Translations under genes and position numbers: made by a program
Notes under the pieces: model-generated
Database searches by the model: none
Seen by the model: the letters and a program-made list of their open reading frames with translations, nothing else
What the model was told of the DNA's origin: nothing
Origin: RGIG4576 sp964613095
GTDB taxonomy: Bacteria; Bacteroidota; Bacteroidia; Bacteroidales; Muribaculaceae
Assembly (NCBI GenBank): GCA_964613095.1
Contig: CAZTFX010000054.1
Coordinates: 1 to 14,793 of the forward strand
Length of the DNA stretch: 14,793 nt
Direction: 5' to 3'
Shown: piece after piece, positions 6,553 to 13,367 of the stretch
Layout: each line of letters starts with the position of its first letter
Position numbering within the stretch: position 1 is the stretch's first letter

Positions 6553-7853
6553 TATTTACCAAAAGCAGCTTTGATTGCTTCAATGTAGTCTAATTTTTCC
6601 CAAGTGAATAACTCAACTTCAATTTCTTTATCTCCTTCATATTTAGAGAAGAAATGTTTGGTTACGACTTGAGGAGTACGCCCCATGTGACCATAAGAAG
6701 CCGTTTCTTCATATATAGGTGTACGCAATTTTAAGCGACGTTCAATGGCTGCCGGTCTCATATCAAAAATCTTGCTTAATGTGTCGGCAATTTCAGAATC
6801 TTCCATATCCACGTGCTTTGTACCATAGGTGTTTACGTAAAGGCTTACCGGTTGAGCTACTCCGATTGCATAAGCTACTTGTACGAGCATTTCATCGGCT
6901 ATTCCTGCTGCTACTGCATTTTTTGCAATGTGGCGTGCTGCATACGCTGCGGAACGGTCAACCTTAGATGGGTCTTTACCTGAAAAAGCTCCACCACCGT
7001 GTGCGCCTTTACCACCGTAGGTGTCAACAATGATTTTACGACCGGTAAGACCGGTATCGCCGTGAGGACCACCGATAACAAATTTTCCGGTAGGATTCAC
7101 GTGAAGAATCAAGTCATTGTCGAAGAGAGCACGTGTCTCATTGCTTAACTTGCTTAGAATACGTGGTAATAGAATGTTTTCTACGTCACACTTGATTTTA
7201 GAAAGCATGCCGTTATCTGCTTTGTCCTGAGCTTCTTTACTGTTGTCGTCAGGGGAGATGAATTCATCGTGTTGAGTGCTTATGACAATGGTGTGAATAC
7301 GTGCCGGCTTATTTGTGTCGCCATTATATTCCACTGTAACCTGACTTTTTGCGTCGGGGCGAAGATAAGTCATTTCCTTACCTTCTTTGCGTATAGCTGC
7401 TAATTCTATAAGCAGAGTATGAGCAAGCGACAAAGAAATCGGCATATATTCAGGTGTCTCGTTGGATGCATAGCCGAACATCATACCTTGATCGCCGGCA
7501 CCTTGTTCTTCGGCATTTTCACGTTCAACACCACGATTGATGTCTTGTGATTGCTCGTGAAGAGCAGAGAATACACCGCAAGCGTCGGCGTCAAATTTGT
7601 ATTCACTCTTGTTGTAACCTATGCGATTAATGACTTTACGTGTTACTTCCATAAGGTCGATATATGCATTGGATTTCACTTCTCCTGCAATGACAACTTG
7701 TCCTGTTGTTACAAGGGTTTCGCAAGCGACTTTTGAATTGGGATCATATGCCAAAAAGCGGTCAAGTAGGGCGTCGCTTATTTGGTCGGCAACTTTGTCG
7801 GGGTGTCCTTCCGACACTGATTCGGATGTAAATAAATAGTTCATATTTTCCAT
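6552..7853 (-). CDS. metK: S-adenosylmethionine synthetase
   Basis: A 433-residue methionine adenosyltransferase, making SAM from methionine and ATP. All family signatures are present: SEGHPDK (14-20), the GAGDQG hexapeptide (118-123), IGGPHGDTGLTGRKIIVDTY (260-279) and the P-loop-like GGGAFSGKD (286-294) followed by SKVDRSAAY. It is longer than the roughly 380-residue E. coli enzyme because of an insertion around residues 155-225, as is usual in Bacteroidetes. The ATG at 7853 is chosen; a second Met at residue 4 also fits. It is cytoplasmic, has its own strong promoter and an approximately 125-nt structured leader, and overlaps the downstream lysozyme gene by one base. Confidence 0.98.
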   Translation of the reverse strand: MENMNYLFTSESVSEGHPDKVADQISDALLDRFLAYDPNSKVACETLVTTGQVVIAGEVKSNAYIDLMEVTRKVINRIGYNKSEYKFDADACGVFSALHEQSQDINRGVERENAEEQGAGDQGMMFGYASNETPEYMPISLSLAHTLLIELAAIRKEGKEMTYLRPDAKSQVTVEYNGDTNKPARIHTIVISTQHDEFISPDDNSKEAQDKADNGMLSKIKCDVENILLPRILSKLSNETRALFDNDLILHVNPTGKFVIGGPHGDTGLTGRKIIVDTYGGKGAHGGGAFSGKDPSKVDRSAAYAARHIAKNAVAAGIADEMLVQVAYAIGVAQPVSLYVNTYGTKHVDMEDSEIADTLSKIFDMRPAAIERRLKLRTPIYEETASYGHMGRTPQVVTKHFFSKYEGDKEIEVELFTWEKLDYIEAIKAAFGK

Positions 7854-7864
7854 TTTGTTTTAAA

Positions 7865-7964
7865 GTGGAAAAATGCAGGCTTTCTACCTCGAAAATGTTG
7901 TGATTTGTGTAGAACGCAGTTTTAGCATTTTTTTGTGTGGTTGCAAGCAGCCAAATTTTTCCAC
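7865..7964 (-). other. Long-range complementary arms in the metK leader (candidate expression platform)
   Basis: In the metK mRNA, GUGGAAAAAU (plus 7964-7955) is perfectly complementary to AUUUUUCCAC (plus 7874-7865), which ends 11 nt before the AUG. Beyond a small internal loop, GGCU of the 5' side also matches AGCC of the 3' side. The 5' arm is the same sequence that would form the first helix of the SAM-II-like aptamer, so the two folds compete. A 6-bp hairpin (UUCUAC/GUAGAA, plus 7882-7887 and 7909-7914) lies in between. Confidence 0.55.
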
Positions 7965-7968
7965 AAGG
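7914..7968 (-). promoter_or_regulatory. Candidate SAM-II-like riboswitch aptamer in the metK leader
   Basis: Read on the minus strand, the leader has UGUGG (plus 7965-7961) pairing with CCACA (plus 7940-7936) around a loop containing AUUUGG and GCUUGCAA. An A-rich linker and GCUAAAA (plus 7926-7920) follow. The order GUGG, AUUUG, CUUGCAACCAC, A-rich, GCUAAA is what I recall for the SAM-II (metA, SAM-alpha) pseudoknot aptamer, and the downstream gene makes SAM. The pseudoknot pairing is clear for only about three bases (GCA with UGC); the rest of P2 is imperfect. It starts about 10 nt after the predicted transcription start. Confidence 0.6.
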
Positions 7969-7984
7969 TTATTAAAATCGGGTG

Positions 7985-8015
7985 CAAAGATAATGCATAA
8001 GTATGTAAAAGCAAA
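7985..8015 (-). promoter_or_regulatory. metK promoter
   Basis: On the minus strand: TTTG (plus 8015-8012), exactly 19 bp, then TATCTTTG (plus 7992-7985), a perfect match to the Bacteroidetes TTTG-N19-TAnnTTTG promoter. Transcription would start near 7978, giving a leader of about 125 nt before the ATG. Confidence 0.88.
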
Positions 8016-8033
8016 TAAAAAGACAGTTAAAAT

Positions 8034-8064
8034 TTTGGTCTTAATACAAAAATTGGTATCTTTG
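8034..8064 (+). promoter_or_regulatory. Promoter of the SurA-N foldase gene
   Basis: TTTG at 8034-8037, exactly 19 bp, then TATCTTTG at 8057-8064: a perfect consensus promoter. It is back to back with the metK promoter, the two -33 boxes lying 18 bp apart. Transcription should start near 8071, giving a leader of about 80 nt. Confidence 0.88.
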
Positions 8065-8072
8065 CGTGCTTA

Positions 8073-8101
8073 TATTCCGTATATATTATACATGCGGAAT
8101 A
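8073..8101 (+). other. Hairpin at the very 5' end of the foldase mRNA
   Basis: TATTCCG (8073-8079) and CGGAATA (8095-8101) form a 7-bp stem around an AT-rich 15-nt loop. It begins within a few bases of the predicted transcription start, so it would cap the mRNA 5' end. A stabilising or regulatory role is inference. Confidence 0.45.
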
Positions 8102-8150
8102 TTTTGCTGATTGAAATAACAGAAATAAAAACAAAAAACTAAATAATTAA

Positions 8151-10208
8151 ATGGCTGCATTAGAGAAAATTAGAAAAAGAGCAGTGCTGTTGACAGTAGT
8201 CATTGGTCTTGCTCTATTGGCATTTATCCTAGGCGACTTGATTAACTCCGGTCAAGCGTTTTTTGGTGATGGAAACACAATCGTGAAAGTCGGTGATGAA
8301 AAAATCGACGCAATGGAGTTTCAAAAACGTTATGAAGAAGTGAGTGCACAAGCACAAAATAATGGAAACCAAATTACCGATGGTGCTCTTCTTCAAAATA
8401 ATGTTATTGAAGGAATGATTTCTGAAAAATTGTTTGATAAGGAACTTGACGAAGTTGGTATTTATGTTACCGATAACGAACTTACAGAAGCAATGACCGG
8501 AAAGAATGCAAATCCATACATGGTTCAATATGCTCAACAAATGGGATTTGAAACACCGGCTCAATTGTATGATTTCCTTTTCAATCCTGCAAAATATGGT
8601 GTTGCTGAAGCTCAAATAGCAGAAGCTAAGGCAAATTGGATGAGAATGGAACAAGAAATGGTGCGTTTGCTAAAACAGTCAAAACTTCAATCTCTAGTGT
8701 CTGGTGTATTCCAAGCTAACGAGTTGGATAAAAAATATTTGTTTGAAGAAAATGCTGTTACATCTCAAGTTGCTTATGTAAAGGCTGATTATTCAACATT
8801 GAAAGACGCTGATTATGAAGTGACCGACGCTGATTTGAAATCGGAATATAACAAAATGAAAAATATGTTCCGTATCGAAGGAGAGCAACGTGTGGGACAT
8901 GTAATTGCTGTTGATGTTGTTCCTTCTGCTGAAGATTTGGCTGCTTCTAAGGCTTTAATTGATACTTCAATGGTTGTTCTTCGTTCTGAAGAGGGCGTGG
9001 ACGGAATTCGTCACAATAGTGAATTGGTTATTGAAGAAGGCTCTGTAAGACTAAATGATATTCGCGATCCACAAGTGAAGGCATTCGTAGAAAATGCTAA
9101 AATTGGCGAAGTTTCAGAACCTAAGTTTGTTTCTAATGAATACACTATTGTTAAACTTTTAGGCAAGAAACTTGAGGTTGACTCAGTAAACATTAATATG
9201 GTTACAGTACAAGGTGACAAGAAAGCACAGGATTCTATATTGAATGCTCTTAATGGAGGTAAGACTTTTGCTGAAGTTGTTAACGGAAAGACTGTAAGTG
9301 GAGAACAAGATGTATGGCAAGTGCTATTGAATGTTGCCGATTCTGTAAAAACTAAGGTGCTTGGCGGAGGTGAAGGATATTTCCCTCTTACTTCAAGTGA
9401 TCAAATGGCTTATCTTGTAAAAGTAAATAAAAAAGTTGCTCCTAAGAATATCTATAATGTAGCTTTCATTTCTCACAAGGTTATTCCAAGTGTAAAAACT
9501 GTAAATGATTTACGTGACAAGCTACAAGCGTTCATCAATGAAAACAATACAAGTGAACTATTGGAAACCAAAGCTGTTTCGGCTGGATATCAACCAATGC
9601 AATGTGTGGTTTACAGCACAACACCTCAAATAAACGGTATTGCTAATACCCGTAAGGCTGTGCAATGGTTGTTTGGTGCCGGTAAAGGTTCTGTTTCTCC
9701 TATCTTTGATAAGGAAAATAAGGATAAGATGATTGTTGTAGCTCTTGATGATGTTTATGAGGGTGAATATCTTCCTGTAAATGATTCTCAAGTTAAGTCA
9801 ATGCTTTCTCAAGTGGTACGTGCTGACAAGAAAGGTGCTGCATTAGTAGAAAAGTATGAAGGAAAGGCTAATGACTTGGAAGGTTATGCCAAGCTAATGG
9901 AATCAAAAGTGGATACAGCTCAAGTGACATTCGGTCAGCCATTTGTTCCGGGTCTTGGAATGGGTGAAAAAGCATTTGTTGCGGGTGTAACTGTTGCTAA
10001 GGAAAATGAATTGAAGGGTGTTGTAAAGGGTAACTCTGCAGTATATGTATATAAGGTTATTAAACATGACCGTACACAACGCACTCCGGGTCAGGAAGTT
10101 GACCGTCAATTCTCAATGTCTCGTGGTAGCAATGCTGTAATGCAGAATGTTGAAGGAATTCTTCGCAAGGCTACAACTGTAGAAAATAATATGATCAAGT
10201 TCTTCTAA
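8151..10208 (+). CDS. SurA-N domain periplasmic foldase, PpiD-like peptidylprolyl isomerase
   Basis: A 685-residue protein with one N-terminal membrane anchor (MAALEKIRKRAV, then a hydrophobic stretch to about residue 30, positive residues inside), so the bulk is periplasmic. Residues about 38-200 form a SurA-N-type chaperone domain (VGDEKIDAMEFQKRYEE, then NNVIEGMISEKLFDKELDEV). The parvulin-like part lies around 235-335 (EQRVGHVIAV to EYTIVKLLGKK), with further repeats of similar style to the C-terminus (YNVAFISHKVIPS, GEGYFPL, QPFVPGLG). This is the usual layout of Bacteroidetes 'peptidylprolyl isomerase' proteins of about 700 residues, thought to fold outer-membrane and secreted proteins. 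Isomerase catalysis is not certain, since parvulin residues are weak in this group. It is a single-gene unit with a perfect promoter and a strong terminator. The ATG follows an AT-rich leader with no Shine-Dalgarno. Confidence 0.9.
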   Translation: MAALEKIRKRAVLLTVVIGLALLAFILGDLINSGQAFFGDGNTIVKVGDEKIDAMEFQKRYEEVSAQAQNNGNQITDGALLQNNVIEGMISEKLFDKELDEVGIYVTDNELTEAMTGKNANPYMVQYAQQMGFETPAQLYDFLFNPAKYGVAEAQIAEAKANWMRMEQEMVRLLKQSKLQSLVSGVFQANELDKKYLFEENAVTSQVAYVKADYSTLKDADYEVTDADLKSEYNKMKNMFRIEGEQRVGHVIAVDVVPSAEDLAASKALIDTSMVVLRSEEGVDGIRHNSELVIEEGSVRLNDIRDPQVKAFVENAKIGEVSEPKFVSNEYTIVKLLGKKLEVDSVNINMVTVQGDKKAQDSILNALNGGKTFAEVVNGKTVSGEQDVWQVLLNVADSVKTKVLGGGEGYFPLTSSDQMAYLVKVNKKVAPKNIYNVAFISHKVIPSVKTVNDLRDKLQAFINENNTSELLETKAVSAGYQPMQCVVYSTTPQINGIANTRKAVQWLFGAGKGSVSPIFDKENKDKMIVVALDDVYEGEYLPVNDSQVKSMLSQVVRADKKGAALVEKYEGKANDLEGYAKLMESKVDTAQVTFGQPFVPGLGMGEKAFVAGVTVAKENELKGVVKGNSAVYVYKVIKHDRTQRTPGQEVDRQFSMSRGSNAVMQNVEGILRKATTVENNMIKFF

Positions 10209-10229
10209 AAAAGAATATTAAGTTTATAA

Positions 10230-10271
10230 ATGGGGTGCTAAATTTAATTTGGCGCCCCATTTTGTTTTTTT
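10230..10271 (+). terminator. Rho-independent terminator after the foldase gene
   Basis: ATGGGGTGC (10230-10238) pairs with GCGCCCCAT (10252-10260; one G-T pair) and the stem continues with A-T pairs to a short loop. TTTTGTTTTTTT follows. It lies about 20 bases after the stop. Confidence 0.9.
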
Positions 10272-10353
10272 AACTATAATGTATCGGTAAATAATTGGAA
10301 ATCATTGAAATAATTGTTTTCTTTGGGAGAAATATTATGTAAATAAAATCATT

Positions 10354-11163
10354 ATGAGAGCAAAATTCTTATTGTATATTGGTATGATGATATTCTGCTT
10401 CACTAGTGAAATGAGTGCCGGCAGATATATGATGGTTAATGATGGAGGTTTAAACAAAAGCCAAAAAGAAGTATTGAAATATGCGAAGAAATTAACAGAA
10501 TTGTATAGAGATACATTCTTTTTGCCTGGCGAAGTTTGTTATATGTTAGGTGATACTGTGGTTGAAGAACATTATGTAGCCAATCCGGTATGGGAGAGTG
10601 CATATTTTAAAGAAGACAATAAGTGGGAAGCGTTGTTGGTTATACCATTAAATGTAAGAACTTCCTACGGCTTATTGAAGTCTGAATTGCAATTAAGATA
10701 TGTAAATAAGCATGTAATGCGAATAGTTTTAACAGTATTTCCTACTCAAGAATGTTTAAAAAAATATCCTGAAATAAGAACAAGTATATTTGAAATGAAA
10801 GATTTTTCAGGTTTTTGTGTGAATTCGATTGTTGATGGATTGTTACTTAACGTTGAGGAGTATCATAATGGAGAAATATTAAATCAATTGGATGCAGGGT
10901 TGGGAAATAAGGGCTTAATGGATAATGTAAATGATATGAGAATTAAATCCATGGTTTCTAATTATGTGTTTAGAAAAGATGGAACTGTTAGGCGTGGAAA
11001 CAAAAGAGTCAACAATCATGGTAATATAGGAAATGTTATACCTATAGATGTGTGGAGAGAGTGGAAGGGGCATTTAAAACAATATGGAGAAGGAGATGGA
11101 AGAGAGGGCTGGGATGCTAAGATTTTATTGGAACAACAGCGTAGGATGAATAAATATAAGTGA
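10354..11163 (+). CDS. Secreted protein of unknown function
   Basis: A 269-residue protein I do not recognise. It begins with a clear signal peptide (MRAKFLLYIGMMIFCFTSEM, then SAG), with no lipobox, so the mature protein should be periplasmic or secreted. The middle has alternating hydrophobic strands (KWEALLVIPLNV, LLKSELQLRYVN, HVMRIVLTVFP), suggesting a beta sheet. The C-terminal 80 residues are polar and basic, with Gly/Asn-rich turns and a Trp-rich PIDVWREWKGH segment. Codon use differs from its neighbours: 13 of 16 arginines are AGA or AGG, whereas flanking genes favour CGT/CGC. This suggests recent arrival or very low expression. It stands alone between two terminators, with at best a weak promoter upstream. 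The reading frame is long, has a signal peptide and is closed by a terminator, so it is a real gene. Confidence 0.8.
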   Translation: MRAKFLLYIGMMIFCFTSEMSAGRYMMVNDGGLNKSQKEVLKYAKKLTELYRDTFFLPGEVCYMLGDTVVEEHYVANPVWESAYFKEDNKWEALLVIPLNVRTSYGLLKSELQLRYVNKHVMRIVLTVFPTQECLKKYPEIRTSIFEMKDFSGFCVNSIVDGLLLNVEEYHNGEILNQLDAGLGNKGLMDNVNDMRIKSMVSNYVFRKDGTVRRGNKRVNNHGNIGNVIPIDVWREWKGHLKQYGEGDGREGWDAKILLEQQRRMNKYK

Positions 11164-11164
11164 C

Positions 11165-11192
11165 AAAAAGAGGATTACTAATCCTCTTTTTT
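11165..11192 (+). terminator. Terminator after the unknown secreted protein gene
   Basis: A perfect 12-bp stem, AAAAAGAGGATT (11165-11176) with AATCCTCTTTTT (11180-11191), has a 3-nt loop and runs into TTCTTTCTT. It starts one base after the stop codon and, being A-rich on the left arm, could also work on the other strand. Confidence 0.9.
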
Positions 11193-11234
11193 CTTTCTTA
11201 GCATAAAGATTTAAGATTAGAAAGTCTCTCGTTG

Positions 11235-11265
11235 TGTGAAAATTCAAAAAAAATGCGTATTTTTG
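11235..11265 (+). promoter_or_regulatory. Promoter of sufE
   Basis: TGTG (11235-11238; consensus TTTG), 19 bp, then TATTTTTG (11258-11265), a full TAnnTTTG match. The start of transcription would be near 11272, leaving about a 10-nt leader. Confidence 0.7.
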
Positions 11266-11281
11266 GCAATACATTAGAAAA

Positions 11282-11719
11282 ATGTCGAAAATGAGTGCAA
11301 TAAATGACGTACAAGACGAAATAATCGAGGAGTTTTCAGGCTTAAGTGATTGGATGGATAAGTATTCCTACATCATAGAGTTGGGAAATGCTGTAGAACC
11401 ATTAGAAGAAAAATACAAAACACCGGATAATATAATAGACGGTTGTCAAAGTCGTGTGTGGCTTGTTGCCGATGAAGATAACGGAAATATTATATTCCGT
11501 GCCGATAGTGACGCAATAATTGTAAAAGGTCTTATTTCCCTGTTAATACGAGTGCTGTCCGGTAATACTCCACAAGATATTTTAGATTCCGATTTGTATT
11601 TTATGAAAGAAATCGGGTTGCAAGAGCATTTGTCGCCTACAAGAAGCAACGGATTGCTTGCCATGATTAAGCAAATGCGCGTATATGCACTTGCTTATAA
11701 GGCTAAACTTGGAAATTAA
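11282..11719 (+). CDS. sufE: SufE family Fe-S cluster assembly protein
   Basis: A 145-residue protein of the SufE family, the sulfur acceptor that takes persulfide from the cysteine desulfurase SufS and passes it to the SufBCD scaffold. The active-site loop is intact, with Cys55 in the motif DGCQSRVW. The following LSGNTPQDIL and the C-terminal LSPTRSNGLLAMIKQM are typical. Length is normal. The ATG at 11282 gives MSKMSAIND; the Met at residue 4 is an alternative start. No suf operon is present here, so in this genome sufE is unlinked, as is common in Bacteroidetes. The transporter gene follows after 62 bases and may be co-transcribed, since no terminator lies between them. Confidence 0.95.
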   Translation: MSKMSAINDVQDEIIEEFSGLSDWMDKYSYIIELGNAVEPLEEKYKTPDNIIDGCQSRVWLVADEDNGNIIFRADSDAIIVKGLISLLIRVLSGNTPQDILDSDLYFMKEIGLQEHLSPTRSNGLLAMIKQMRVYALAYKAKLGN

Positions 11720-11781
11720 ATGATAGAATCGAGATGTTTGATTGAAAACAAACTAAATATTAACAAAAAATACTATTAATT

Positions 11782-13290
11782 ATGTTTAAAAATCATCCTA
11801 AAGGTCTTATCCCTGCGGCTCTTGCCAATATGGGTGAACGCTTTGGTTATTACATTATGAACGCCGTCTTGGTGCTGTTCTTATGTTCTAAGTTTGGCGT
11901 TAGTGAAGAATCAAGTTCGTTGATTTATTCTTTCTTTTATGCCGGAATATATGTATTAAGTTTGGTGGGCGGTTTGATAGCCGATAAAACACAAAACTAC
12001 AAGGGAACAATTATGTCGGGTCTTGTAGTTATGGCATTAGGCTATGTAGCTTTGTCAATTCCAATCCTTGCAACAGCTCAAAACTCAACTTGGTTGTTGT
12101 CTCTTACTTGTGTGGCTTTATTCCTTATTGCATTTGGTAATGGTTTGTTTAAGGGTAACTTGCAAGCTATTGTAGGTCAAATGTATGATGATCCTAAGTA
12201 TTCAAGCCAACGCGACTCCGGTTTTCAAATTTTCTACGTATTTATCAATATCGGTGGTCTTATTGCTCCTTTTGTAGCTCCATTGTTGAGAAGTTGGTGG
12301 TTGGAATCACACGCTATGATTTACAATGCAGGTCTTCCTGCTCTTTGCCACCAATTCATAGCAGAAGGTGAAGCTATGGCAAACCTTGCAAACCTACAAG
12401 CACTTATGGCTCAATGTGGTGGTGATGTAGCAAACTTGGCAGAATCCTGTGAAAAATACCTTAAAGTGTTTAATGAAGGTATTCATTATTCATTTATGGC
12501 TTCGGTAGCAGCAATGTTCATTTCTTTAATTGTGTTCATTTGCACTAAGAAGATGTTCCCAACTCCGGGAAAGAAGGAAGCTGCTGCTACAGTAGAATAT
12601 ACAGCAGAAGAAAAGAAAGCAATGGCTCAAGAAATCAAGCAACGTATTTATGCATTACTTGCAGTACTTGGTGTGGTAATCTTCTTCTGGTTCTCATTCC
12701 ATCAAAATGGTACATCTCTTTCATTGTTTGCTCGTGACTTCGTGGATACAACAACTATAGCTCCGGAAATATGGCAAGCTGTTAATCCATTCTTTGTGAT
12801 TGTGCTTACTCCTGTAGTTATGTGGATTTTCGGTGCATTATCAGCACGTGGTAAAGAAATATCAACCCCAAGAAAGATTGCTATAGGTATGCTTATTGCC
12901 GGTATAGCTTATTTGTTCTTGGCTGTTTATTCATTCTATATGGGTTATCCATCAGCAGATACTTATCGCGCACTTCCTGTAGCTGAACAAGTGAAAGCCG
13001 GTGCTTGGGTGCTTATTGCATTGTATTTCTTCTTGACAGTTGCCGAATTATTTATTTCGCCTCTTGGTTTGTCATTTGTATCAAAGATTGCTCCAAAGCA
13101 TTTGCAAGGTCTATGTCAAGGTTTGTGGTTAGGAGCTACAGCAGTAGGTAACTTGCTTTTGTGGATTGGACCGCTTATGTATAACGCAATTCCAATTTGG
13201 CAATGTTGGACAGTATTCCTAGTAGTATGTCTTGTTTCTATGGGTGTAATGCTTGGAATGGTTAAGTGGCTTGAAAGAGTAGCTAAATAA
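11782..13290 (+). CDS. POT-family proton-dependent oligopeptide transporter (MFS)
   Basis: A 502-residue inner-membrane protein with 12 predicted membrane helices, of the POT/PTR family that imports di- and tripeptides with protons. Helix 1 carries the family motif as NMGERFGYY (16-24): Glu19 and Arg20 are kept, but the first Glu of ExxER is Asn16. YAGIYVLSLVGGLIADK (helix 2 and loop) and FQIFYVFINIGGLIAPFVAP (helix 5) are strong family matches. Between helices 5 and 6 lies a hydrophilic stretch of about 64 residues (170-233), predicted periplasmic, where the family normally has a short loop. The cytoplasmic loop between helices 6 and 7 (about 253-290) is charged. The start MFKNHPKG is typical of Bacteroidetes members. 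It probably supplies peptides; the substrate range is not predictable from the sequence. Confidence 0.92.
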   Translation: MFKNHPKGLIPAALANMGERFGYYIMNAVLVLFLCSKFGVSEESSSLIYSFFYAGIYVLSLVGGLIADKTQNYKGTIMSGLVVMALGYVALSIPILATAQNSTWLLSLTCVALFLIAFGNGLFKGNLQAIVGQMYDDPKYSSQRDSGFQIFYVFINIGGLIAPFVAPLLRSWWLESHAMIYNAGLPALCHQFIAEGEAMANLANLQALMAQCGGDVANLAESCEKYLKVFNEGIHYSFMASVAAMFISLIVFICTKKMFPTPGKKEAAATVEYTAEEKKAMAQEIKQRIYALLAVLGVVIFFWFSFHQNGTSLSLFARDFVDTTTIAPEIWQAVNPFFVIVLTPVVMWIFGALSARGKEISTPRKIAIGMLIAGIAYLFLAVYSFYMGYPSADTYRALPVAEQVKAGAWVLIALYFFLTVAELFISPLGLSFVSKIAPKHLQGLCQGLWLGATAVGNLLLWIGPLMYNAIPIWQCWTVFLVVCLVSMGVMLGMVKWLERVAK

Positions 13291-13312
13291 TATTTGGAAT
13301 TAAGATATATAG

Positions 13313-13346
13313 TAAGAGAGGCAGTGTCACGGCACTGCCTCTCTTA
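13313..13346. terminator. Bidirectional terminator-like stem between convergent genes
   Basis: TAAGAGAGGCAGTG (13313-13326) and CACTGCCTCTCTTA (13333-13346) form a perfect 14-bp stem with a 6-nt loop, midway between the transporter and the phosphoesterase genes. Neither side has a pure T-run immediately after the stem, only AT-rich sequence, but its strength and position fit a shared 3' end. Confidence 0.75.
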
Positions 13347-13367
13347 TATATTATGGTTACTTGTTTG

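Noticed and set aside
7854..7978. SAM-I (S-box) riboswitch
   Set aside because: GCAACC and UGCUAAA fragments look superficially similar, but the S-box core helices and the terminator are absent; the order fits SAM-II better.
7873..8142. 89-codon plus-strand open frame opposite the metK leader
   Set aside because: It crosses the metK promoter and leader and the foldase promoter, has no protein-like composition, and is explained by the regulatory DNA.
10294..10325. Weak promoter for the unknown secreted protein gene (ATTG, 20 bp, TTTCTTTG)
   Set aside because: Both boxes deviate from consensus, and such matches are frequent in AT-rich spacers.
11709..11740. Possible separate promoter for the peptide transporter (TTGG, 20 bp, GATGTTTG)
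   Set aside because: One mismatch in each box; read-through from sufE explains expression equally well.
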